From CAIWHR01 sp963786625 (GTDB taxonomy: Bacteria > Pseudomonadota > Gammaproteobacteria > Burkholderiales > Casimicrobiaceae), in the NCBI GenBank assembly GCA_963786625.1, contig CAWAZS010000003.1:62001-126000 (forward strand): a DNA stretch of 64,000 bases, given 5' to 3'. The notes beneath the pieces were generated by a model that worked only from the letters and a program-made list of their open reading frames with translations, searched no databases and had not been told where the DNA came from. Below, one piece after another: positions 57,043 through 64,000 of this stretch. The stretch's first letter is position 1. The number at the start of each line of letters is the position of its first letter. A program made the translations under genes and the position numbers.

Positions 57043-57087
57043 CTCAAGCACGCGCGAGTCCGAAGCTCGCACGTTTCCACGGCTTGC

Positions 57088-57289
57088 AATCTGACCGGCA
57101 ATGGCACCGTCACCATGACCTACGACGGCCGTGGGCGCCTGACCGGGTTGAGCAGCGGCCACCGCTATGCGATCAACCGCGCCGGGCAGCGCGTGGCGAA
57201 GTCCGGCCCCGACGAATGCGAAATAGGGTCGGGTTACTTTATCCGCAGGCCAAGGGTTACACGTATGACGCAGCAGGCAACCTGACCGG
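57088..57289 (+). pseudogene. Orphan RHS core fragments
   Basis: Bases 57088-57213 read through as NLTGNGTVTMTYDGRGRLTG, then SSGHRYAINRAGQRVAKSGP, nearly the same as the stretch around 55610-55720 of the main RHS gene but not identical. After a broken gap, 57253-57289 encode another unit (GYTYDAAGNLTGD). Neither has a start or a tip domain. Displaced core pieces after the immunity gene are usual in RHS loci and mark earlier tip exchange. Confidence 0.75.
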
Positions 57290-57353
57290 CGATCGCACCG
57301 CCGCATGGCGAAAGGGCGCGAGGCGAGCGGTTTGACAGAGGTCAATCTACCGA

Positions 57354-57786
57354 CTACTTCCGCACGAACACGATGTCGAACTTCTGTCTCGCAACGGCCT
57401 GGTAGTACGTTCCCTTGAGCCGGTCGCTCGCGGAATCGTAGACGAGCTCGTAGGTCGAGCCAGCGTAGCCGCCCGCCCGCAACTCGAAGAAGACGCGCAG
57501 CAGCACGCCCTCCCGCGATGCCTGTGCCTTGGCGAAGGGAAGCTGATTCGGGTTGAAATACATCGCCTCGAGCTGGCCGTTCGCGCCGACGCTCCGGATG
57601 ACGATCGTGTAGCCGCCGTCCGGACGCACCCAGGCGCCCTTCAGCACGTCGAGTCCGCTCTTCTCGGTATCGGAGGTCAGAAGCCGCTCCCGCTGTGACC
57701 GGCGCCGTGCCTTGTGCCGTCGACGGGCCCGGCGCGGTGAGCGCCAGCGCGATACATAGAAGCAGCGCGACACCGCGTCGGCTCAT
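57354..57786 (-). pseudogene. Conserved hypothetical secreted protein, one frame break
   Basis: A small exported protein of about 143 residues. The start at 57784-57786 gives a signal peptide (GVALLLCIALALTAPGPSTA). Near 57685 the frame moves by one inserted base into the mature part, with DVLKGAWVRPDGGYTIVIRS, AMYFNPNQLPFAKAQA, FFELRAGGYAGSTYELVYD and the end YYQAVARQKFDIVFVRK. I recognise this as a conserved type without an assigned function. Its start overlaps the stop of the heme A synthase gene by four bases, so it is the last gene of the respiratory operon. Whether it helps assemble an oxidase is unknown. Confidence 0.7.
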
Positions 57787-58759
57787 TGCAACTCCCGTCG
57801 CGTCGCCAGATGCGCGAGCACCGCGACCAGCGTCGCCGCGGTCGCATTGTGCAGGACCGTCACCGGCAGCGACGGCATCCCCGCGACCGCCCCCATGCCC
57901 AGGAGCAGGGCGCCGATGGCGAGCACGGCGAGCGCACGCGCCGCGCGCGGATTGGCCTGCCGCAGCCCGTGGGCGAGCAGGAGCGTCGCGACCGCGCCGC
58001 GATGCCCAGCAGGCGGTGTATGACGTGCAGGCCGGCGGCGCCGGCCGGGTGGCGCGACGCGGTCGTCGACGATCGACAGCGCGCGCAATGGATCGAGCGC
58101 GCCGCCCGTGAGCAGTTGCCCCGAACGAAAAGTCCGGCGCATCCGGCGAGCGACGGGCACGCCGGCAACGCGTACTGCGCGCCGATCATGCCGCCGGAGG
58201 CGGTCTGCACGAACAGGACGACGAGCACCGCGAGCGCGCCCCGACGCAGCGGTTCGGCCAATCCCGATGCGAATTCGGATCCCGTTTCGCGCATCGCGGC
58301 GGCGGCCGTCGCGGAAAGCAACGCCAGCATCAGGTAGCCGCCCAGCAGATTGCCCAGCGTGATCGCGGGCAGGCGCGCTCCCGGCGTCGCGATGCCGAGC
58401 ACGGCGAGCGCCGCGGCGACGACGAGCGCGGCGAGGGCGAGACCGCCCTCCCTCTTCCACGCGGGCTTCTGCGTCCACGCGACCAGCAGCATGCCGATGA
58501 TGAGCGCCAGCACGCCGGTCGCCGCGATCCGATGGGCGAGCCGCGCGGCGCGCACGCCGGACGACGGCGGCGCTTCGCTGCCGGCGCTCTCCATGCGGGC
58601 ATAGCATGCCGGCCAGTCGGCGCAGGCCAGTCCCGCCTGGGTGTGGCGCATGAAGGCGCTGGCGACGATGACGACGAAGGTCAGCGCGGCGGCGGCGAGC
58701 GCGATCCGGGCGACGACGAGGCGCAGGCGCGCGGTGGCGTCGGGCGCGAGCTCGCTCAT
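57783..58759 (-). pseudogene. COX15/CtaA-type heme A synthase, three frame breaks
   Basis: A polytopic membrane protein of about 325 residues that oxidises the methyl group of heme O to make heme A. The N-terminus carries VVIVASAFMRHTQAGLACADWPAC (first helix and the conserved loop, here described in part) and ARLAHRIAATGVLALI with the first heme histidine. The middle contains QTASGGMIGAQYALPACPSL. Then the frame alternates through LLTGGALDPLRALSIVDD, AAGLHVIHRLLGI with the second histidine pair and TLLLAHGLRQANPRAARAL to the end, LHNATAATLVAVLAHLATR. Breaks are near 58125, 58060 and 57990; both deletions and an insertion are needed. Ten bases separate it from the heme-copper subunit gene upstream. 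Confidence 0.83.
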
Positions 58760-58769
58760 CGCGCGGCGT

Positions 58770-60251
58770 TCACGCGGCGGACGCGGGCACGTTGCCGCGC
58801 GGACGCTTCACGACGGCGACGATCACCGCCGCGATGAAGAGCATGCCGCCGATGATCGCGACGAGTCCGCCCAGCCCCATCAATCCCATGCCCGCGACCT
58901 GCTCGAGCGAGCGCTCGACCACCGCGCCGTCGGCGACCTTGCGCTGCACGCCGTAACCGCCCGACCAGACGAGCCCGACGATGTGCAGGAGCTGGCCGAC
59001 GCCGTACAGCGAGGCCTGCCACGTGGCGAGCCGCGGCGGCGGCGCGGCAAAGCCCAGGCGCGGCAGCAGCCAGTAGGTGACGCCCATCATCGCGATCGTC
59101 ACGCCGACGATGCACCCGTGGTAGTGCGCCGGAATCCGCACGTCGCTGCCCTGGATCGCGAAGCCGATCAGCCCGCCGACGCCGAACAGGACGATCGATG
59201 CGACCAGCGCGGCGAAGAGCGGCCGCGCCTGCGCGTCAAGTGCGCGCGCGCTCCCGCGGAGCCGGACGAGCGCCCAGATCACCGCGGCGGCGACCGGCGC
59301 GATCGCCAGGCCCCCGCCGAAGCGCATCAGCCAGGTCTGCAGCCGGTGGTGCTCGACGGACGTCACGTCGTAGGCGAGAAAGATCAGCGGCGTCGCGAAG
59401 ACGGCGGCGAGGCCGATGCCGAAGAGCAGCGCGGCCACGCGCGGGGAGATCGGCACGCGCGCGCCGATCGCGTCGGCGAGCAGCAGCCATGCGACGAGGA
59501 GCAGCAGCGTCCACGTGAACTGCAGCACGTGACCGCCGCCCCAGAACAGCAGCTCGTAGTACGCCTTGGCGTCGAGCCCCGCCGGCAGCGCCGCGTACGA
59601 CCAGCCGAAGGCGATCAGCGCGACGGCGGTGGCGACGATCGCGCCGTTCAAGCCGAAGCGCAGCGCGCCGGCGCCGTCCAGCCGCATGCCGACCAGCGGC
59701 GAGGCGAAGAGCCCGCGGCCGACGAGGAGCGCGATCCCGCCGCCGAAGAGCGCGAGGCCGGAAAGAAACGCCGGCGCCTCGATCACCGGCACGTAGTTCG
59801 CCATGATCGGCGTGCCGCCGGCGAACGGCGCGGCGGCCATCGTCGCGGTGCCGAGCGCGGCCAGCGCGAGGGCGGCCCAGCCCATGGGCAGGAGCCGCGG
59901 CGTGCTGTTGAGGCTCCACAGCACGCCGGCGAAGGCGAGGAACCACACCAGCACCGACAGGTCGACGTGCGCCACCAGCGCCGCGTGGAAGAAATTGGCG
60001 ACCGGGAACAGCTTGGCGAGGCCCGGCGTGCGCGACATCACGAGCAGCACCGCGAGGATGCCGGACGCGGCGAGCGCGGCGACGCCGAGCGCGAGCCAGC
60101 CCAGCGCCAGCCGCGAGCGCGCGTCGCGCGGCAGCGCGAGCGTGTAGCGGCCGAAGGCAAGGCCGAGGTCCACGCGCGCGGTCGGCGCAGCGCGCGTAGC
60201 GCTCCGCGCTGCGACGGTCGGCGAGACCGAGGATTCCGGTGGAGGCGTCAT
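58770..60251 (-). CDS. Heme-copper oxidase superfamily catalytic subunit (oxygen or nitric oxide reductase type)
   Basis: A 493-residue membrane protein with about twelve helices. Candidate heme and copper ligands are all present: His 89/95 in NFFHAALVAHVDLS (helix II), His 241 in WGGGHVLQFTW (helix VI), His 301/302 in VEHHRLQTW (helix VII) and His 377/379 in IPAHYHGCIVG (helix X). The residue four after His 241, the catalytic Tyr in A- and B-type oxidases, is Phe here. A Tyr (294) lies seven residues before the helix VII pair, one place off the C-type position. It therefore looks closer to NO-reductase-like or unclassified members than to standard oxidases. No CuA or cytochrome c subunit is adjacent. 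The genes on either side are heme A synthase and a cytochrome b fusion. Confidence 0.85.
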   Translation of the reverse strand: MTPPPESSVSPTVAARSATRAAPTARVDLGLAFGRYTLALPRDARSRLALGWLALGVAALAASGILAVLLVMSRTPGLAKLFPVANFFHAALVAHVDLSVLVWFLAFAGVLWSLNSTPRLLPMGWAALALAALGTATMAAAPFAGGTPIMANYVPVIEAPAFLSGLALFGGGIALLVGRGLFASPLVGMRLDGAGALRFGLNGAIVATAVALIAFGWSYAALPAGLDAKAYYELLFWGGGHVLQFTWTLLLLVAWLLLADAIGARVPISPRVAALLFGIGLAAVFATPLIFLAYDVTSVEHHRLQTWLMRFGGGLAIAPVAAAVIWALVRLRGSARALDAQARPLFAALVASIVLFGVGGLIGFAIQGSDVRIPAHYHGCIVGVTIAMMGVTYWLLPRLGFAAPPPRLATWQASLYGVGQLLHIVGLVWSGGYGVQRKVADGAVVERSLEQVAGMGLMGLGGLVAIIGGMLFIAAVIVAVVKRPRGNVPASAA

Positions 60252-60289
60252 CGGGGCGAATGTTACCCCGGGTGGAGCGGATTTCGGCT

Positions 60290-60311
60290 GTCAGGCTGAA
60301 GCCTGACCCAC
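60290..60311 (-). repeat. Solo REP hairpin
   Basis: On the minus strand GTGGGTCAGGCTTCAGCCTG followed by AC: the same GTGGG tail and stem-loop as one REPIN arm, with compensating changes that keep the stem paired. It lies in the spacer between the cytochrome b fusion and the heme-copper subunit genes. Confidence 0.8.
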
Positions 60312-60412
60312 GATCGGTGCGGGCGTTTCGGATCCCGTGGCCGCGATTCGTGGATCGGCCTGCTTGTGGCTCCAACGACCATAGTGCATTCCGAATCGCC
60401 CGCATCGCCCCA

Positions 60413-62090
60413 CTATGTGCTGGGTGTCCGTTCCCGCGATCGTTCGGAGCGCTTGGGCGGCGGCGCGAATGCGGCGCGACGCAGTCGTGCACCGGTCGCG
60501 AGATCGGCGCGGAATTCCGCGATCACGGCGCGCAGCCGATCTTCGTCGCCGCGCCCCGCCCAGGCGATGCGCAGGCGCTCGCGCGGAACGGCGGCGCGCA
60601 GGTGCGGCTCGCGCAGCGCGGCGAGGCGCTCCTCGGTCCAGCGGTTGCCGAGCCGGTAGCGACAGTCGCCGTCGCGGCAGCCGGTGACGAGCACCCCGTC
60701 GGCCCCGGCGCGCAGCGCGTACTCGACGAACGAGGGCGGGAGCTGCGCCGCGCAGAGCATCGCCATCGTCGCGGTGGCTTCGTCGGCGACGCGCGCCAGG
60801 TCCGCTCCGCCGTGCTCCTTGTGGCAGCCGAAGACGACGATCGTCGGCGGACCGTTGCGAATGGCGGCGAGCCGCGCGAGCGCGGCCTCCAGCTCGCGGC
60901 GCAGGGCGTCGACCGGCGCCTGCGGCATGTCGATGCCGGTGACGAGCTCGGTGACCGAGCGAAACGGCGTCGACGACGGGCACGCGCCGGCGCAGATGCC
61001 GCAGCCCGCGCAAAGCGCCGGATCGACGATCGCCTGCCGCAGGTGGTTGCGGCCGTCGCTGCGCGGCTGCATGGTGACGGCGGCGTAGGGGCAATCGGCG
61101 AAGCAGCGCGCGCAGCCGTTGCAGTTCGCGAGATTCACGATGGCGGCCACCGGCCGCGGGTTGCGCGCCGCGCGCGAGAGCCACGGCAGGAGCGCGAGCA
61201 GGAGCGTGAAGCCGCCGGCGGCCGCCCACAGCGCGAGCGGCGACGTGACGTCGGCGAAGGCGTGCACGCCGAGATAGAACCAGTCGAGCGCGAGCGTGCC
61301 GGGCGCGATGCCGAGATCGGCGGGTGGCTCGCTCGCGACCGGCCACGCGAGGGAGAGCAGCGCGAGCGCGGCGAGCGTGCCCCACGCGAGCGCCCGGGGC
61401 GGGTTCGTCCCGGGACGCGCAAGGCGCTGCAGGTGCACCCACATCGTCGCGAGCAGCACCAGCGGGATTCCGATGTGCAGGAAGATCAGCAGCGAGAAGA
61501 AGCGGTCGTTCACCGCCTCGGCGACGATGAAGTTGCGGATCAGCGCACCGCCGAAGACCGGCAGCGCGTCCAGCCACTCCATGGTGGCGATCAGGCTGTA
61601 CTGCGCGAGGCGGTCCCAGACCAGCCAGAAGCCGCCGATTCCCGACGCGAACACGAGCCACAGCGCGACGACGCCGGTGAGCCACGAGAAGCGGCGGAAG
61701 TGCGCGTAGCGGTCGTGGATCCATTCGCGGACGAGGTGCGAGCAGCGTCACCAGCACGAAGGCGTCGGATGCGTAGCGGTGCAGGCTCCGCGCGAGCGAG
61801 CCCAGCGGAAAGGCGTTCGACGACAGGCGCTCGACGGAGGCGTAGGCGCCGTCGACGCGCGTGTCGAAGCCGATGTAGACATAGATTCCGGTGACCGCGA
61901 CGATCCAGTAGAGGAAGAACGCGAGGCCGCCGAGATGCCGCCAGGGATTGCCCGCCTGTCCGAAAGGGCGGTCGAAGGCGAGCTCGATGGCGTCCTGGGC
62001 CCGGCGGAGCGCGCGACGGAGCGGGCCGGCGGCCGCGGGGTCGGCGACGGCCGATTGCGCAGGTGCAGGTGCGGCGCGGGGATCGGACAT
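60413..62090 (-). pseudogene. Cytochrome b / 2x[4Fe-4S] ferredoxin / MvhD fusion protein, one frame break
   Basis: Joined, about 559 residues. The N-terminal half is a cytochrome b N-terminal-type domain with two H-x13-H pairs: LARSLHRYASDAFVLVTLLH near residue 105 and LHIGIPLVLLATMWVH near 205, enough for two b hemes. A further helix pair holds ADLGIAPGTLALDWFYLGV. Then come two ferredoxin motifs, CNGCARCFADCP and CAGCGICAGACP, for two [4Fe-4S] clusters. The C-terminal part carries VVFGCHKEHGG and VTGCRDGDCRYRLGNRW, the cysteine pattern of MvhD, the subunit linking hydrogenase to heterodisulfide reductase. One extra base near 61740 splits the gene. It would connect the quinone pool with soluble iron-sulfur carriers. 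Six bases separate it from the small membrane protein gene upstream. Confidence 0.85.
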
Positions 62091-62096
62091 CAGGTG

Positions 62097-62615
62097 TCAC
62101 CCACGGAACACCCAGCCGCCCTCCTTTGCGTCGAAGTCGATGACGAGCACGCGGCCGGCCGGCAGATCGATCGTGCGATCCTTGACGTAGCCGAAGCCGC
62201 CGGTCGCGGTGTCCTTCATCTTCACGACGAACGCATGCGCACCCGCGGGAACCTCGATGCGGCGGTACACGGTCGACGCGCCGTCCCTGGACAACCCCGT
62301 CGGCGGCGCGACGACGGCGAACAGCGGCTTGCCGTCCATCTCGATCGCGACTTCGACCGGCGCGCGCTCGCGCGGGCACACGCTCGCCACGCGCATGTTG
62401 GGCGCGAGCTTCGCCAGCTCCTCGGGGCTGCGCTCGCGGCAGGCTTCCTTGCGCTGGCCCGCATGCTGAAAGGAGAGCTTCACCAGCGCCTGACCGGGCG
62501 GGAGGTGGACATACGCCGGCGATGTCGCGAAGTAGCCGACCACCGCCATGAACGCGCCGTAGCAGACGGCCTGCAGCGGATAGCTGATCCACTTGTTGAC
62601 GGGTTGCGCGCTCAT
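62097..62615 (-). CDS. Small membrane-anchored protein of the respiratory cluster, function unknown
   Basis: A 172-residue protein: short cytoplasmic N-terminus (MSAQPVNKWISYPLQAVC), one transmembrane helix (about residues 15-35), and a periplasmic beta-rich domain. The domain has two cysteines (RKEACRERSP and ASVCPRERAPVEV) and strands such as TVYRRIEVPAGAHAFVV and GRVLVIDFDAKEGGWVF. I do not recognise the family. The ATG at 62613-62615 is chosen because it leads straight to the helix. It sits between two cytochrome b fusion genes, six bases from the downstream one, so it is probably an accessory or assembly subunit of that complex. Confidence 0.72.
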   Translation of the reverse strand: MSAQPVNKWISYPLQAVCYGAFMAVVGYFATSPAYVHLPPGQALVKLSFQHAGQRKEACRERSPEELAKLAPNMRVASVCPRERAPVEVAIEMDGKPLFAVVAPPTGLSRDGASTVYRRIEVPAGAHAFVVKMKDTATGGFGYVKDRTIDLPAGRVLVIDFDAKEGGWVFRG

Positions 62616-62630
62616 TCGCGCCACCCGCAC

Positions 62631-62695
62631 GTGGGGCCGCCTTCAGGCGGCTTGGGACCGTGCGCCATAGTGTTTCCGGCTGAAGCCGGACCCAC
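62631..62695. repeat. REPIN-like element, copy D
   Basis: GTGGGGCCGCCTTCAGGCGG at the left and the reverse complement of GTGGGT/TCCGGCTTCAGCCGG-type sequence at the right, 65 bases overall, in the same arrangement as copy C. It lies between the reductase fusion gene and the small membrane protein gene of the respiratory operon. Confidence 0.88.
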
Positions 62696-62760
62696 GGCAG
62701 CCGGAACCGCGACGCATGCGCATCGCGATTCTCTCGCAATCGAGCTCGACACAAAGTGTC

Positions 62761-64000
62761 TCATGCGCCTCCCAGCTTCACCATGTCGGCTTCGTCCGTC
62801 CTGCGCACCCGATGCGGGGCGAGCTTGAAGGCGTCCGAGAAACAGTCGTCCTGCGACAACCCGTGCGCCTGGAATGCCGGGTGCGCCGCCTCGACCATCT
62901 TGGCCGAGCCGCAGGCGTAGATCTGGTAGCCGGACAGATCGGGAAAGTCGTCGAGTATCGCCTCGTGCACGAGACCCGTGCGTCCGGTCCACGCATCCTC
63001 CGGCTTGGCGTCGGACAGCACCGGGACGAACGTGAAATTCGGATGCTCGGCCGCCCATTGCTCGGGAAGCTCGGCCAGGTACAGATCCTTGCGCGAGCGC
63101 ACGCCCCAGTAGAGGATGATCCGGCGCTTCATCTTGATGTGGAAGGCGTGCTCGACCATGCTCTTCACCGGCGCGAAGCCGGTGGCGCCGGCGACGAAGA
63201 TGATCGGCTTCGTGGAGTCCTCGCGCAGGAAGAACGAGCCGAGCGGACCCTCGAACCGGACCGTGTCGCCGACCTTCATCTCGGTGAAGACCTGCGTCGT
63301 GAACTTGCCGCCCGGGATGAGCCGGATCTGCAACTCGACCTGATCGTTGATGTGCGGCGCGGTCGCGAACGAGAAACTGCGCTTGTCGACCTTGCCATCG
63401 GCACCGGGCAGCAGGATGTTGATGTACTGGCCGGCGTAGAAGCGGATCGGCTCGCCGGAGACCCTGAGCCGGACGATCATGACGTCGTCGGTGGCCTTGT
63501 GCATCGCGGTCACCCGCGCCGCGTATTCGCGCGGGACGAAGCCTCCCGGCAGCGTCTTCGGCACGTACTCGAGCTCGATGTCGGCGAGCGGGAACGCGCT
63601 GCACGCGAGCACCTTGCCCGCGGCGCGCTCCTCCGCGGAGAGCGCCGACTCCTGGTGCTCGCGCTGCTCGACGGGACCGTAGAGCACCGTGCACTTGCAC
63701 TGTCCGCAGCCGCCGTTGCGGCACTCGTACGGAAAGGCGATTCCCTCGCGCAGCACGGCGTCGAGGATCGACTCGCCGGGACGTGCCGGGATGATCCGGT
63801 TGTCCGGGCGCACCATCAGGTGCAGATCCTCCTTCGGCAGGCGCTTCGGCGGCAGCCACGGCAGCACGACCAGGACCAGCGTCAGCGCGCCGACCAGCCC
63901 CCACGCCGCGCCGGGCGACCACGAATAGATCAGCGGATAGACGGGCAGGTAGAACCAGTCGAGGGGAATCGTCGTCGGCGCCGCGGCGAGGTCGGCCGGC
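62761..64000 (-). CDS. Cytochrome b / [2Fe-2S] ferredoxin / FAD-NAD(P) reductase fusion (N-terminus beyond the window)
   Basis: The frame is open to the right edge, giving at least 413 residues. The visible beginning is a membrane stretch, ADLAAAPTTIPLDWFYLPVY and two more hydrophobic runs, matching the last helices of the cytochrome b part of the other fusion in this cluster. A plant-type [2Fe-2S] domain follows with ECRNGGCGQCKCTVLYG and a fourth cysteine in VLACSAF. The rest is a ferredoxin-reductase module: FAD site RFYAGQYINILLP and RSFSFATAP, NAD(P) site IIFVAGATGFAPVKSM, and YACGSAKMVEAAHPAF near the C-terminus. Such a protein could pass electrons between the quinone pool and NAD(P). 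It lies first in the same-strand respiratory cluster. Confidence 0.87.
   Translation of the reverse strand, partial: PADLAAAPTTIPLDWFYLPVYPLIYSWSPGAAWGLVGALTLVLVVLPWLPPKRLPKEDLHLMVRPDNRIIPARPGESILDAVLREGIAFPYECRNGGCGQCKCTVLYGPVEQREHQESALSAEERAAGKVLACSAFPLADIELEYVPKTLPGGFVPREYAARVTAMHKATDDVMIVRLRVSGEPIRFYAGQYINILLPGADGKVDKRSFSFATAPHINDQVELQIRLIPGGKFTTQVFTEMKVGDTVRFEGPLGSFFLREDSTKPIIFVAGATGFAPVKSMVEHAFHIKMKRRIILYWGVRSRKDLYLAELPEQWAAEHPNFTFVPVLSDAKPEDAWTGRTGLVHEAILDDFPDLSGYQIYACGSAKMVEAAHPAFQAHGLSQDDCFSDAFKLAPHRVRRTDEADMVKLGGA

Overview
The window is high-GC bacterial DNA that reads as a betaproteobacterium (order not resolved). Support comes from the ubiE / Tim44-like / ubiJ / ubiB cluster, the divergent pilU-pilT and yggS-proC-yggT-DUF167 blocks, pdxA-rsmA, and FNR-type and NikR-type sites. 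Genes are densely packed, many with 4-base ATGA overlaps.

Layout. 0-20 kb is mostly housekeeping and intact: ubiquinone biosynthesis (ubiB, ubiJ, ubiE) with a hemolysin III gene inserted; type IV pilus retraction ATPases (pilU, pilT); PLP homeostasis and proline synthesis; rsmA and pdxA in an operon headed by a sugar-catabolic set (GH31 glycosidase, SMP-30 lactonase, HpcH/HpaI aldolase); an AzlCD exporter; a MoxR / acetyltransferase / VWA set. 20-38 kb is metabolic accessory DNA: amine and GMC oxidoreductases, an enolase-superfamily enzyme, a scarred low-coding stretch, a polyamine-type ABC importer, nikR with a nickel permease, a TauD-type dioxygenase next to a TRAP transporter, and copper handling. 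38-42 kb is class III ribonucleotide reductase, with its glycyl-radical domain on a separate small ORF, plus the activase. 42-49.5 kb is a dipeptide-type ABC importer with an AstE/AspA-type hydrolase. 50-57.3 kb is an RHS locus whose C-terminal tip resembles phospholipase A2, followed by a putative periplasmic immunity protein and orphan RHS scraps. 57.3-64 kb is an unusual respiratory cluster: heme A synthase, a heme-copper oxidase/NO-reductase-like subunit, a cytochrome b / 2x[4Fe-4S] / MvhD fusion, a small membrane protein, and a cytochrome b / [2Fe-2S] / FAD-NAD reductase fusion that runs off the right edge.

Dispersed structure. A REPIN-like repeat (two inverted hairpins with GTGGG tails) occurs at four intergenic places, plus solo copies. 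A second, unrelated 20-bp-arm palindrome lies in front of nrdG. No transposase for either is in the window.

Quality caveat. From about 20 kb onward at least twenty single-base frame breaks interrupt otherwise well-conserved genes. Most are +1 insertions, many lengthening a short base run. Sequencing or assembly error is the simplest explanation, so genes marked pseudogene for this reason may be intact in the organism. The two cytochrome b fusions with the heme-copper subunit, and the RHS/PLA2-like toxin with its neighbour, are the most novel-looking systems.
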